64,000 nucleotides of DNA, taken from Aliiroseovarius halocynthiae (GTDB taxonomy: Bacteria; Pseudomonadota; Alphaproteobacteria; Rhodobacterales; Rhodobacteraceae). The notes below the pieces were generated by a model. The model was not told the origin of the DNA. It ran no database searches and worked only from the letters and a program-made list of their open reading frames with translations. This document shows, piece by piece, positions 8,509-17,991 of the stretch. Numbering within the stretch: the stretch's first letter is position 1; the number at the start of each line of letters is the position of its first letter. Both the position numbers and the translations under genes were made by a program. Location of the stretch: contig NZ_ML660019.1 of the NCBI RefSeq assembly GCF_007004645.1, positions 516,437 to 580,436 of the forward strand. The letters run 5' to 3'.

Positions 8509-9608
8509 GCACTGCTTGGATTATCGGCGCGTGCCGTACGGCTGTTGTCCCACGTGGCGGCGCATTTGCGGCGCTGGAAATCCATGACCTTGCCGCGCCG
8601 GTGATCCAAGACCTGCTGGCCCGCACAGGCCTTGCCCCTGAGGATGTGGGAGAGGTCATCTTGTCCAACGCGCTGGGTGCCGGCGGCAACCCGGCCCGCG
8701 TCGCGGCTTTGGCGGCGGGATTGCCGCAAACCGTCGGCGGGCTGAGCATTGATCGTCAATGTTGTGGTGGCCTGGACGCGGTGATGCTGGCGCAGGCCAT
8801 GGTGTTGTCAGGGCAACATGATGTGGTGATCGCGGGCGGTGCGGAAAGCTATTCCCGCCGTCCTTTGCGATATCGGACCTTTGCGGATGGGCGCGGCCCG
8901 GAACCCTATGACCAGGCGCAATTCACCCCTTGGACTGACCGTGATCCCGATATGACCGAAGCGGCCGAGGCGTTGGCCCGGAAGTTGGGCATCTCGCGTC
9001 AGGCGCAGGATGACTGGGCCGTGGCCAGCCATCAGGCCGCCGTGACCGGACATCATAGGGACGAGATTGTTCCGCTTGAACGCCAAGAGCGCGATGCCTT
9101 CACGCGAAATCTTACGCAGCGCCTTTGTGACCGCGCCCGTGTGGTGACAGGCAGTATAACGGCGGCCAATATGGCAGTTGCTGCAGATGGTGCCGCCTTC
9201 GTTCTGGTGGTGTCCGATCGCATTGCATCGCGGCTTTCCACCCCGAAAATCCGGATCGAGGCCGGATCCAGCCTTGGCGGCAGCCCGGAACTGCCGGGCA
9301 TTGCTCCGGTCGCCGCGATTAACGCCGCCATGGCGCGTGCGAACCGCACGCTCGGCGACCTAACCCAGGCAGAGATTATGGAGGCCTTCGCTGTGCAGGC
9401 CATCGCCTGTCAGCAGGGGGCGGGGCTGCCGCGTGAGCTCGTTAACCCCAACGGAGGCGCATTGGCGCGGGGCCATCCCATCGGCGCATCGGGTGCGATC
9501 CTTGCCGTGGGATTGTATCACGCGCTTTTGAGGCAGGGTGGGGTTGGCGTTGCTGCTATTGCGGCTGCGGGGGGGCTGGGCAGCGCGCTGATCTTGTCTG
9601 CGCCTTAG
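8505..9608 (+). CDS. Thiolase-superfamily protein with altered catalytic residues
   Basis: A 367-residue thiolase-fold protein. The nucleophile motif DRQCCGGLDAV (Cys86) and the histidine motif ARGHPIGASGA (His324) are kept. Two other catalytic positions differ: the NEAF motif is MEAF (Met292 in place of Asn), and the C-terminal CxGGG(M/L)G motif reads AAAGGLG, with Ala353 where the second catalytic Cys should be. Canonical reversible acetyl-CoA acetyltransferase activity is therefore doubtful. An altered condensing or acyl-transfer role, fed by the overlapping ligase gene, is more likely (inference). The gene ends inside the convergent nitroreductase gene. Confidence 0.82.
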   Translation: MSTAWIIGACRTAVVPRGGAFAALEIHDLAAPVIQDLLARTGLAPEDVGEVILSNALGAGGNPARVAALAAGLPQTVGGLSIDRQCCGGLDAVMLAQAMVLSGQHDVVIAGGAESYSRRPLRYRTFADGRGPEPYDQAQFTPWTDRDPDMTEAAEALARKLGISRQAQDDWAVASHQAAVTGHHRDEIVPLERQERDAFTRNLTQRLCDRARVVTGSITAANMAVAADGAAFVLVVSDRIASRLSTPKIRIEAGSSLGGSPELPGIAPVAAINAAMARANRTLGDLTQAEIMEAFAVQAIACQQGAGLPRELVNPNGGALARGHPIGASGAILAVGLYHALLRQGGVGVAAIAAAGGLGSALILSAP

Positions 9609-10285
9609 TCGTCGAACCCATGAAAGCGGGTGAAGACGTCCAGCGGATCACGCTCTGTGCGGAATTGGTTTACCGGTGCGGCCTCGTCCTTCTTTCCGAC
9701 GGCAATGCCACAAACCACCAAATCATCCTCGGGCAAGTCAAGATGGTCATGTACAATATGTCCGTAATTGGCCAACGCGCCGATCCCCGTCGCGCCATAT
9801 CCCAGATCCTCTGCCGCCAGAAGGAAGGCCATCAGCGACATGCCCAGATCCATGAAGCAGCCCTTGCCCATGTTTTGGTCAATGGTCACGACCAAGCCGA
9901 CGGGGGCCTCGAAGAACGCATAGTTCCGCGCAAACTGCGCGCGTCGACCCGCCACATCGCGTTTAGCAATCCCCAGCGCTTGATACAGGGCGTATCCTGC
10001 GGCCCGTTGACGGGCCTTCAGCTCGGTCGGCATCGGGATCGGGAAATAGGAATACGCGCTGACAGGCTGTTCATTCCGGTCCAGCGCAGCCTGTAAAGCA
10101 TCCGTCAGCCCGGACAACGCAGTTCCCGTTAAGATGTGGAACTTTCCGGGTTGAAGATTTGCCCCGCTGGGCGCTTTGCGTGCAGCTTGGCAGATCTGTT
10201 CAAGATCGGCCTTTGGAACCGGGTCATTTGTGAAGGCACGCACGGAATGGCGCTGTGACAGAAGGTCTTGGAACGAGCTTTGCAT
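9605..10285 (-). CDS. Nitroreductase-family flavoprotein
   Basis: A 226-residue FMN-dependent oxidoreductase fold: RHSVRAFTNDPV near the start, APSGANLQPGKF (FMN phosphate and substrate region), and GYGATGIGALANYG late. Family members reduce nitro compounds, quinones or enones with NAD(P)H. The ATG at 10285 is preferred; an in-frame GTG at 10312 would add nine residues, and neither has a good ribosome-binding site. The stop codon overlaps the convergent thiolase stop. No clear link to the flanking ligase-thiolase pair. Confidence 0.85.
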   Translation of the reverse strand: MQSSFQDLLSQRHSVRAFTNDPVPKADLEQICQAARKAPSGANLQPGKFHILTGTALSGLTDALQAALDRNEQPVSAYSYFPIPMPTELKARQRAAGYALYQALGIAKRDVAGRRAQFARNYAFFEAPVGLVVTIDQNMGKGCFMDLGMSLMAFLLAAEDLGYGATGIGALANYGHIVHDHLDLPEDDLVVCGIAVGKKDEAAPVNQFRTERDPLDVFTRFHGFDD

Positions 10286-10691
10286 GATTGGGGATGTGCC
10301 TTGCTGGGCCACTGGGTGTCAAGCCACGGGTGACTCTAAGTCAAGGCCGGGAGTATGGGTGTAGGTGGTGATAGAGTGGATTTGTTCGCCTTATGGGATC
10401 ATTATGGTCGGAATAATATCAGCGATATGGGCTGCTATGGGGATGGGTATTTTTACATTTCCAAACTTGTCGACTTCACTATATTAACAAGCATAAACAG
10501 TATATTAAGAAGTTATTGGAGGTAAAATTAACAAGTCTGATTGGGGTAGTTAAACAAGTTTACACAAAATCTGTTGTTTAGATGTGATTAATCCTCCAGT
10601 TTTCAAGGCAAGTTGCGGAATAATCCTTATTGGCGAATTCCCGGCCCACGCGCTCCGGTCGCGTTTGGAGGAAAATCTGGGAGGAACCTGA
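10286..10691. promoter_or_regulatory. 406-bp AT-rich region upstream of acs with TTAACAAG repeats
   Basis: No convincing gene. From about 10440 to 10600 the sequence is much richer in A+T than its surroundings. It carries three similar elements in the same orientation: TTAACAAG at 10484 and 10528, and TTAAACAAG at 10550, spaced 44 and 22 bp. They precede acs, whose expression in other bacteria is strongly controlled by carbon source, so they are candidate regulator sites. A good ribosome-binding site (GGGAGG) precedes the acs ATG. Confidence 0.45.
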
Positions 10692-12662
10692 ATGTCGTCG
10701 CAAGCTACGGCTGATAAGACCTATGCTCCGTCTGCGGAGTTTGTCTCGAATGCGCATATTGATGCCGCGAAATACCAAGAGATGTACGCTGCATCGGTGA
10801 ATGATCCAGATGCCTTCTGGGCCGAGCAAATGACGCGCTTGTCCTGGACGAAGACACCGACCAAGATCAAGAACACCACCTTTGAGCATCCTGACGTGTC
10901 GATCAAATGGTTCGAAGACGGCGAACTGAACGTCTCGGCGAACTGTATCGACAGGCATCTTGAGACGCGTGGCGACCAGGTTGCGATCATCTGGGAATCG
11001 GATGATCCGAACCTTGATAAGAAAATCACGTATAACGAACTGCACGAGAAAGTCTCGAAACTGGCCAACGTGATGAAAGGCATGGGCGTCGGCAAAGGCG
11101 ACCGCGTCATTCTTTACATCCCGATGATCCCCGAAGCGTCTTACGCGATGCTGGCCTGTGCCCGCATCGGAGCGATCCACTCGATCGTATTCGCGGGCTT
11201 CTCGCCCGAGGCACTGGCGGCTCGCGTTGAAGGCTGTGGCGCTTCGCTGGTGATCACCGCTGACGAAGCCCCCCGTGGTGGCCGCAACACGCCCCTGAAA
11301 ACCAACGTCGACGCCGCCTTGGCCCATGGCGATCTGGGCAACACCCCGGTTCTGGTGGTCGAGCGTACCGGGGGTGATGTGCCGATGGTGGATGGTCGTG
11401 ACCATTCTTACACTGCGCTGATGGCAGACGCGTCTGCTGACTGCCCGCCCGAGGTCATGAACGCAGAAGATCCTTTGTTCATCCTGTACACGTCGGGGTC
11501 GACCGGCCAGCCGAAGGGTGTTCAGCACTGCACTGGCGGCTATCTGCTTTGGGCTGCGATGACCCACGAGTATGTCTTCGACTATCATGAAGGCGACATT
11601 TACTGGTGTACCGCTGACGTCGGCTGGGTCACCGGCCACAGCTATATCGTCTATGGCCCGCTGGCCAACGGCGCGACCACGCTGATGTTCGAAGGCGTTC
11701 CGACCTATCCGGATGCTGGCCGTTTCTGGGCCGTGTGCGAAAAGCACAAGGTGAACCAGTTCTACACCGCCCCCACCGCAATCCGTGCCCTGATGGCACG
11801 TGGCGAAGAATTTGTGACCAAATATGATCTGAGCGACCTGAAGGTGCTGGGCACCGTGGGCGAGCCGATCAACCCCGAAGCCTGGAATTGGTACAACGAC
11901 GTTGTCGGCAAAGGAAATTGCCCGATCGTTGACACCTGGTGGCAGACGGAAACCGGTGGTCACCTGCTGACCCCGCTGCCCGGCGCGACCGCAACCAAGC
12001 CCGGTTCGGCCACCACGCCTTTCTTCGGCGTGCAGCCTGTGATCCTTGAGCCGACCACCGGCGAAGAGATCGTTGATACCGAAGCCGAGGGCGTTCTGTG
12101 CATGAAAGACAGCTGGCCCGGCCAGATGCGCACGGTCTATGGCGACCATGACCGTTTCGTCGCGACCTATTTCGCGGACTATAAGGGCTATTACTTCACC
12201 GGTGACGGCTGCCGCCGTGACGCGGATGGCTATTACTGGATCACCGGCCGAGTGGACGATGTGATCAACGTATCGGGCCACCGCATGGGTACTGCCGAAG
12301 TGGAAAGCGCTCTGGTCGCGCATGCCAAGGTCTCAGAGGCCGCCGTGGTTGGCTTTCCGCACGACATCAAGGGGCAGGGCATCTATTGCTACGTCACCTT
12401 GATGGACGGCGAAGAGTATACCGACGATCTGAAGGTCGAGCTGCGCAACTGGGTCCGTCAGGAAATCGGCCCGATCGCCAGCCCCGATCACATCCAGTGG
12501 GCCCCGGGCCTGCCGAAAACACGTTCGGGCAAGATCATGCGCCGCATTCTGCGCAAGATCGCCGAGGATGACTTTGGGTCGCTGGGCGACACCTCGACAC
12601 TGGCCGATCCGTCAGTGGTTGAAGATCTGATCGACAACCGCATGCAGAAGGCTGGCGCATAA
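10692..12662 (+). CDS. acs: Acetyl-CoA synthetase (acetate-CoA ligase, AMP-forming)
   Basis: A 656-residue enzyme of normal length, converting acetate, ATP and CoA to acetyl-CoA, AMP and pyrophosphate in the cytosol. Visible motifs are [22 protein letters not shown], the ribose motif [25 protein letters not shown], and the C-terminal [10 protein letters not shown], whose lysine is the site of regulatory acetylation in known Acs enzymes. It starts at ATG 10692 behind GGGAGG. Its stop shares one base with the adk start. The downstream adenylate kinase and acetate-type symporter make this an acetate-uptake and activation operon. Confidence 0.97.
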   Translation: MSSQATADKTYAPSAEFVSNAHIDAAKYQEMYAASVNDPDAFWAEQMTRLSWTKTPTKIKNTTFEHPDVSIKWFEDGELNVSANCIDRHLETRGDQVAIIWESDDPNLDKKITYNELHEKVSKLANVMKGMGVGKGDRVILYIPMIPEASYAMLACARIGAIHSIVFAGFSPEALAARVEGCGASLVITADEAPRGGRNTPLKTNVDAALAHGDLGNTPVLVVERTGGDVPMVDGRDHSYTALMADASADCPPEVMNAEDPLFILYTSGSTGQPKGVQHCTGGYLLWAAMTHEYVFDYHEGDIYWCTADVGWVTGHSYIVYGPLANGATTLMFEGVPTYPDAGRFWAVCEKHKVNQFYTAPTAIRALMARGEEFVTKYDLSDLKVLGTVGEPINPEAWNWYNDVVGKGNCPIVDTWWQTETGGHLLTPLPGATATKPGSATTPFFGVQPVILEPTTGEEIVDTEAEGVLCMKDSWPGQMRTVYGDHDRFVATYFADYKGYYFTGDGCRRDADGYYWITGRVDDVINVSGHRMGTAEVESALVAHAKVSEAAVVGFPHDIKGQGIYCYVTLMDGEEYTDDLKVELRNWVRQEIGPIASPDHIQWAPGLPKTRSGKIMRRILRKIAEDDFGSLGDTSTLADPSVVEDLIDNRMQKAGA

Positions 12663-13345
12663 TGGACGTTGCGACGACAACCGCCGCGCCCGTTCTGATC
12701 CTTCTCGGCCCTCCGGGCGCCGGGAAGGGCACGCAGGCCCGGATGCTGGAAGACAAGTTCGGACTTGTTCAGCTGTCCACCGGAGATCTTCTGCGCGCAG
12801 CAGTCGCAGCAGGGTCTGACGCGGGCCTTGCTGCAAAAGCCGTTATGGAAGCAGGTGAGCTGGTCTCGGACGAGATCGTGATCAATATTCTGCGTGATCG
12901 TCTGGCAGATGCCGATGCGGCCCGCGGCGTGATCCTTGACGGTTTCCCCCGCACCACCGTTCAAGCCGAGGCGCTGGACGCCCTGCTTGCGGAAAGCGGT
13001 CAGAAGATTAACGCAGCCGTCAGCCTTGAGGTTGATGACGCTGCAATGGTGACCCGTATTTCGGGCCGTTACACCTGTGGCGGTTGCGGTGAGGGGTATC
13101 ACGACGAATTTAAGCAGCCCGCCAAGGATGGCGTCTGCGACAAATGCGGCGGCACGGACATGAAACGCCGAGCCGACGATAACGCCGAAACCGTGGGAAG
13201 CCGCCTAGTGGCCTATCACGCACAAACGGCACCGCTCATTGCCTATTACGCGGGCAAGGGCAGCTTGCAGAAGGTCGATGCCATGAAGGCCATCGATACC
13301 ATTGCAGGTGACCTTAGTGAGATCGTTCAGGAAGCGATCGCATAA
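12662..13345 (+). CDS. adk: Adenylate kinase with zinc-type lid
   Basis: A 227-residue long-form adenylate kinase: P-loop GPPGAGKGTQA, STGDLLRA, LDGFPRT, and a lid with four cysteines (Cys139, Cys142, Cys159, Cys162) in the zinc-binding arrangement. It interconverts AMP + ATP and 2 ADP. The start overlaps the acs stop by one base. Because Acs releases AMP, co-translation with an AMP-recycling kinase makes metabolic sense (inference). The usual adk lies in the ribosomal-protein operon beside secY, so this could be a second copy; the rest of the genome would tell. The 64-bp gap to the next gene holds a short GC-rich hairpin. Confidence 0.95.
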   Translation: MDVATTTAAPVLILLGPPGAGKGTQARMLEDKFGLVQLSTGDLLRAAVAAGSDAGLAAKAVMEAGELVSDEIVINILRDRLADADAARGVILDGFPRTTVQAEALDALLAESGQKINAAVSLEVDDAAMVTRISGRYTCGGCGEGYHDEFKQPAKDGVCDKCGGTDMKRRADDNAETVGSRLVAYHAQTAPLIAYYAGKGSLQKVDAMKAIDTIAGDLSEIVQEAIA

Positions 13346-13409
13346 GAAAGGGAAGGGCGGGGGCGCAAGCGCGACCCCGTTGGAGGAACTTCACAGGGAG
13401 GAGGCTTTC

Positions 13410-13670
13410 ATGGCCGACAACTCATCAAACGACGCATATTGGTCCGCCAATTTGCGCATCATTGTGATCAGCCTGATTATCTGGGCGATCGTATCATTCG
13501 GATTCGGCATTCTGCTGCGCCCGATGCTTTCCGGCATCGCGGTGGGCGGAACCGATCTTGGTTTCTGGTTCGCTCAGCAAGGGTCGATCATTGTCTTCTT
13601 GATTTTGATCTTCAACTACGCGTTCCGCATGAACAAGCTCGACCGTGAACACGGCGTAGACGAAGAATAA
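13410..13670 (+). CDS. DUF4212 small subunit of a sodium/solute symporter
   Basis: An 86-residue membrane protein with two helices (about residues 13-35 and 50-72) and the family ending FNYAFRMNKLDREHGV. Such proteins accompany VC_2705-type sodium:solute symporters and are annotated as their small subunit. ATG 13410 is chosen because GGGAGGAGG sits just upstream; an upstream in-frame extension overlaps adk and is unlikely. The symporter starts 15 bp downstream. Confidence 0.9.
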   Translation: MADNSSNDAYWSANLRIIVISLIIWAIVSFGFGILLRPMLSGIAVGGTDLGFWFAQQGSIIVFLILIFNYAFRMNKLDREHGVDEE

Positions 13671-13685
13671 AGGGGCCAGAAACAG

Positions 13686-15473
13686 ATGGATCAGTTTACG
13701 ATCAACCTGCTGTTTGTGGGCGCGAGCTTCGCGCTTTACATCGGCATCGCAATTTGGGCCCGTGCGGGCTCGACCTCGGAATTCTACGCCGCAGGGCGTG
13801 GTGTTCACCCGGTCACCAACGGTATGGCGACGGCTGCTGACTGGATGTCGGCTGCATCGTTCATTTCGATGGCTGGCCTTATCGCCTTTACCGGTTACGA
13901 CAACTCGTCGTTCCTGATGGGCTGGACCGGCGGCTATGTGCTGCTGGCTCTGCTGCTTGCGCCTTACTTGCGTAAGTTCGGCAAGTTCACCGTGTCGGAA
14001 TTCATTGGTGACCGCTTCTACTCGCAGACGGCCCGTATCGTGGCTGTTGTCTGCTTGATCGTGGCCTCGACTACTTACGTTATCGGTCAGATGACCGGCG
14101 TTGGTGTCGCATTTGGTCGCTTCCTGGAAGTTGACAACACAACCGGTCTGCTGATCGGTGCTGCTGTTGTGTTCGCCTATGCCGTTTTCGGCGGCATGAA
14201 GGGTGTTACATACACTCAGGTTGCTCAGTACGTTGTGCTGATCATGGCCTACACCATTCCGGCGATCTTCATCTCGCTGCAACTGACGGGCACTCCGATC
14301 CCGGCGCTGGGCCTGTTCGGCGAGCATGCTGCTTCGGGTGAGCCGCTTCTGGCGAAACTGGACGCAATCGTGACAGAGCTTGGCTTTAACGAGTACACCG
14401 CGCACCACGCCGACACGTTCAACATGGTTCTGTTCACCCTGTCGCTGATGATCGGTACCGCTGGTCTGCCGCACGTCATCATGCGCTTCTTTACCGTACC
14501 TAAAGTATCGGACGCCCGTTGGTCGGCCGGTTGGGCCTTGGTATTCATCGCTCTGCTGTATCTGACTGCTCCGGCAGTTGGCGCCATGGCGCGTCTGAAC
14601 ATCTCGGAAATGATGTGGCCGAATGGCGGCGTCAATGGCGAAGCTGTAAGCGTCGAGCAGATCGAGAACGAAGAGCGTTACGACTGGATGAAAACGTGGC
14701 AGAAAACTGGTCTTCTGAACTGGGAAGACAAGAACGGCGACGGCAAGATCCAGTACTATAACGACAAGTCTGAAGCTATGCAGGCAATGGCCGCTGAAAA
14801 AGGCTGGACCGGTAACGAGCTGACCAAGTTCAACCGTGACATCCTGGTTCTGGCCAACCCCGAAATCGCCAACCTGCCGGGTTGGGTGATCGGTCTGGTT
14901 GCTGCTGGTGGTCTGGCTGCTGCGCTGTCAACCGCTGCTGGTCTGCTTCTGGCGATCTCGTCGGCTGTATCGCATGACCTTATCAAAGGTGCGATCAACC
15001 CGCAGATCTCGGAAAAAGGCGAACTGTTCTCGGCACGTGTGGCCATGGCAGTTGCAATCGTTGTCGCAACCTATCTGGGTCTGAACCCACCGGGCTTCGC
15101 AGCACAAACCGTGGCACTTGCCTTCGGTCTGGCCGCCGCGTCGATCTTCCCGGCTCTGATGATGGGTATCTTCTCGACCAAGATCAACAACACCGGTGCT
15201 GTTGCAGGCATGATCGCAGGTATCTCGGTTACCTTGATCTATATCTTCCTGCACAAAGGCTGGTTCTTTGTTCCGGGCACCAACAGCTTCACCGATGCTG
15301 ATCCGCTTCTGGGCACCGTTAAGTCGACTTCGTTCGGCGCAATTGGTGCAGCGATCAACTTCACTGTTGCATACGTTGTCTCGGGCATGACCAAGCCGCT
15401 TCCGGCAGAGATCAAAGAGCTGGTTCAGTCGGTTCGCGTTCCGCGCGGCGCCGGTTCGGCTCAGGATCACTAA
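13686..15473 (+). CDS. VC_2705-type sodium/solute (cation/acetate-like) symporter
   Basis: A 595-residue inner-membrane protein of the SSS family, related to ActP. Signatures include EFYAAGRGVHPVTNGMATAADW, the helix-rich core, and GLPHVIMRFFTV. Between helices, residues 348-360 read DKNGDGKIQYYND, an EF-hand-like calcium-loop pattern in a hydrophilic insert of about 80 residues. In this operon (acs, adk, DUF4212) acetate or another short carboxylate is the likely substrate, imported with sodium. That is inference from context; substrates of the VC_2705 branch are not all established. Confidence 0.93.
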   Translation: MDQFTINLLFVGASFALYIGIAIWARAGSTSEFYAAGRGVHPVTNGMATAADWMSAASFISMAGLIAFTGYDNSSFLMGWTGGYVLLALLLAPYLRKFGKFTVSEFIGDRFYSQTARIVAVVCLIVASTTYVIGQMTGVGVAFGRFLEVDNTTGLLIGAAVVFAYAVFGGMKGVTYTQVAQYVVLIMAYTIPAIFISLQLTGTPIPALGLFGEHAASGEPLLAKLDAIVTELGFNEYTAHHADTFNMVLFTLSLMIGTAGLPHVIMRFFTVPKVSDARWSAGWALVFIALLYLTAPAVGAMARLNISEMMWPNGGVNGEAVSVEQIENEERYDWMKTWQKTGLLNWEDKNGDGKIQYYNDKSEAMQAMAAEKGWTGNELTKFNRDILVLANPEIANLPGWVIGLVAAGGLAAALSTAAGLLLAISSAVSHDLIKGAINPQISEKGELFSARVAMAVAIVVATYLGLNPPGFAAQTVALAFGLAAASIFPALMMGIFSTKINNTGAVAGMIAGISVTLIYIFLHKGWFFVPGTNSFTDADPLLGTVKSTSFGAIGAAINFTVAYVVSGMTKPLPAEIKELVQSVRVPRGAGSAQDH

Positions 15474-15482
15474 GTTGGTTCT

Positions 15483-15552
15483 GGCGGGTGGCCCAATGCG
15501 GCGACCCGCCCCCTTTTAAATTTGTCCCGTCCGGTGTCATATCGGGCGGGAC
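15483..15552 (+). terminator. Two consecutive hairpins after the symporter gene
   Basis: First hairpin: GGCGGGT (15483-15489) with ACCCGCC (15504-15510), then CCCTTTT, terminator-like. Second: a 10-bp stem with one G-T pair (15524-15533 with 15543-15552), close to the next gene. Together they may partly uncouple the DUF294 gene from acs-symporter transcription. Confidence 0.6.
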
Positions 15553-15576
15553 TAACTTTTACAGAAGGCAGCGAAT

Positions 15577-17412
15577 ATGCCCCTGAGCACAGATCAGATT
15601 TTCCGGTTTCTGAAATCCGTTCACCCTTATGACGCTCTGCCTGCCGAGGTGATCGAGACTTTGGTCCCGACCCTTCAAACCCGCGCCATCAGCGCCGCGG
15701 ATCAGGTCTATGCTTTCGGTGACACGCTGCCCGGCGTCTTCATCATCTATGAGGGCGAGGTCGAGGTCACGGACGAGAACGGTTCGGTCGTGTCACATCT
15801 GGGGTTACGCAATTCTTTTGGCGAACGTGGGCTTTTGCGGGATGGCACAGCCGTCACCAATGCACGCGCTGCGACGGATGCCACGCTTCTGATCCTGCCG
15901 GTAAATCAGGTCCACGCCCTGATTGCCGCCGAAGACAAGGTGAAGCGTTTCTTCGACCGCTCGCGCGCGGACCGAGTTTCCAAGCAGGATCATCAAGACC
16001 TCGCGACCACGCAAGTAGACACGCTGATGGCCGCCAATCCTGTGACCTGCCCCCCTGCGACCACGGTGCAAGAGGCCGCGATCTTGATGCGTGACCGCCG
16101 CGTGTCATCGCTGTGCGTCACCGAGGGTGATACCTTGAGCGGCATTCTGACCACACGCGATATGTCGGGCAAAGTGCTTGCCGCCGCATTGCCGGTCGAA
16201 ACGCCTGTATCGCAGATCATGACATCTAATCCCATTACCCTTGCGCCATCCGCCATCGGGTCGGATGTGCTGCACGTGATGATGGAGCGGCGTGTCGGTC
16301 ATGTGCCCATCGTCGAAGGCGGCAAACTGGTCGGCATTGTCAGCCAGACCGACCTGACCCGCTTTCAGGCCGTCAGTTCCGCCGAGTTGGTGCGCGAGAT
16401 TGCGCAGGCCAGGACGGCCGAGGAAATGCGCAAGGTTACCGCCCGCATTCCGCAGCTTCTGGTGCAGTTGGTTGCAGGTGGACGTCCCCATCAGGTGGTC
16501 ACACGACTGATCACCGACATTGCCGACACCTGTACCCGACGCCTTCTGGCACTGGGCGAAGCCGCGCTTGGACCGGCGCCAGTGCCCTATTTGTGGGCTG
16601 CCTGCGGATCGCAGGGGCGGCAAGAACAAACCGGCGTGTCCGATCAGGATAACTGCATGATTTTGCACAACGATGTGACGGATGCAGATCGCGACGGATA
16701 CTTTGCCGAGCTCGCCAAATTCGTCTGTGACGGGCTGGATGTCTGCGGCTATTTCTATTGTCCCGGCGACATGATGGCGACGAACCCACGTTGGTGCCAG
16801 CCGCTATCTGTGTGGAAAGGCTATTTCGACGGCTGGATCGCCAAGCCCAGCCCGGAAGCGCAGATGCTGGCCTCGGTCATGTTTGATCTGCGGGCGATTT
16901 CGGGGGATGAAAGCCTGTTTGAAGGTCTTCAGAAAGACACGCTGGCGATGGCGGCGAAGAATTCAATCTTTGTGGCGCATATGGTGTCGAACTCATTGAA
17001 GCACACGCCGCCCCTTGGCCTTTTGCGCGGCTTTGCCACGATCCGCTCGGGCGAGCATAAGAACCAGCTGGATATGAAGCATAATGGTGTTGTGCCCATC
17101 GTCGATCTCGGCCGCGTTTATGCGCTGCAGGGCGAGTTGAAAGAAGCCAACACCCGCGCCCGGCTTGAGGCTGCGATCCATGCCGGCGGCCTTAGCCAAT
17201 CGGGCGGGCAGGATCTGTTGGACGCTTATGACCTGATCGCCGACACGCGGCTGGAACATCAGGTCGCTGAAGTTAAAGCCGGTGGAAAGCCGGACAATTA
17301 TCTGTCGCCCTCGGATCTGTCCGAGTTTGAACGTAGCCATCTGCGCGATGCATTTGTGGTGGTGAAATCCATGCAAAGTGCGATCGGGCATGGGCGCGGG
17401 ATTTTGGGCTAA
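15577..17412 (+). CDS. cNMP-binding/CBS/DUF294 nucleotidyltransferase-like signalling protein
   Basis: A 611-residue cytoplasmic protein with, in order, a cyclic-nucleotide-binding domain (about 10-135), a CBS pair (about 145-270), a DUF294 putative nucleotidyltransferase domain with GSQGRQEQTGVSDQDN (near residue 345, the G-S...D-x-D pattern of GlnD-like enzymes), and a DUF294 C-terminal domain. The same gene set (DUF4212, VC_2705 symporter, DUF294 protein, exonuclease) occurs around VC2705 in Vibrio. It probably senses an adenine nucleotide and modifies or controls the symporter; target and reaction are unknown. Confidence 0.9.
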   Translation: MPLSTDQIFRFLKSVHPYDALPAEVIETLVPTLQTRAISAADQVYAFGDTLPGVFIIYEGEVEVTDENGSVVSHLGLRNSFGERGLLRDGTAVTNARAATDATLLILPVNQVHALIAAEDKVKRFFDRSRADRVSKQDHQDLATTQVDTLMAANPVTCPPATTVQEAAILMRDRRVSSLCVTEGDTLSGILTTRDMSGKVLAAALPVETPVSQIMTSNPITLAPSAIGSDVLHVMMERRVGHVPIVEGGKLVGIVSQTDLTRFQAVSSAELVREIAQARTAEEMRKVTARIPQLLVQLVAGGRPHQVVTRLITDIADTCTRRLLALGEAALGPAPVPYLWAACGSQGRQEQTGVSDQDNCMILHNDVTDADRDGYFAELAKFVCDGLDVCGYFYCPGDMMATNPRWCQPLSVWKGYFDGWIAKPSPEAQMLASVMFDLRAISGDESLFEGLQKDTLAMAAKNSIFVAHMVSNSLKHTPPLGLLRGFATIRSGEHKNQLDMKHNGVVPIVDLGRVYALQGELKEANTRARLEAAIHAGGLSQSGGQDLLDAYDLIADTRLEHQVAEVKAGGKPDNYLSPSDLSEFERSHLRDAFVVVKSMQSAIGHGRGILG

Positions 17413-17463
17413 GGCAGGTCAGAACTGGGCCGAAACCGGCCAAACGGGTAGGGAGGAAACGTG

Positions 17464-17991
17464 ATGTTCTTTGAGATGGTCGCCACACTGGTATCAGGCT
17501 TTGCAGGCGCAGGTGTGGTGCTGCTTCTGAACAAGATCAGCGGCGGGCGCTTGCCGAAATGGGCCATGCCCGTTGGTGCGGGGCTTGCCATGATTTCGAC
17601 AACGATTGCCAACGAATACGCGTGGTACGACCGCACGCAAGCAACCTTGCCCGAAGGAATGGTCGTCATTCACACGGTTGAAAAACAAACGTTCTATCGC
17701 CCTTGGACCTATGTGAAGCCCTTCACCGAACGGTTCATCGCCCTGGACGAGCCGTCGGTGCGCACCCACGACGCCCGGCCGTCCATGCGTATGGTAGACA
17801 CATATTTCCTTGGCCGTTGGTCCGCGCCAGAAAAGATGGTGATGCTGGCGGATTGCGATGCGGGAAAACGCGCCCCGTTGATCGATGGCGTCTCGTTTGA
17901 TGCGGACGGCGAGATCAGCGGCGTAGATTGGTTCGCCCCGGAAGAGGGGGATCCGCTGCTAACAGCCATCTGCAAGCTTGAGGTGTCGTGA
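17464..17991 (+). CDS. Membrane-anchored protein of unknown function
   Basis: A 175-residue protein with one or two N-terminal hydrophobic segments (about residues 5-25 and 35-50) followed by a soluble domain rich in acidic and aromatic residues. No family is recognised. The adjacent GTG at 17461 could also serve; a GGGAGGA site lies just upstream of both. It sits between the DUF294 protein and the exonuclease, overlapping the latter by one base (TGATG), so it belongs to the same unit and may act with them at the membrane. Confidence 0.75.
   Translation: MFFEMVATLVSGFAGAGVVLLLNKISGGRLPKWAMPVGAGLAMISTTIANEYAWYDRTQATLPEGMVVIHTVEKQTFYRPWTYVKPFTERFIALDEPSVRTHDARPSMRMVDTYFLGRWSAPEKMVMLADCDAGKRAPLIDGVSFDADGEISGVDWFAPEEGDPLLTAICKLEVS

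Noticed and set aside
10355-10525. A 56-codon ORF in the AT-rich region upstream of acs
   Set aside because: The ribosome-binding purines sit almost on the ATG, codon use is unlike the neighbours, and the translated sequence has no recognisable pattern. More likely regulatory DNA.
10578-12323. Long minus-strand open frame over acs
   Set aside because: Shadow of the acs coding frame; a His/Arg-rich translation with no family likeness.
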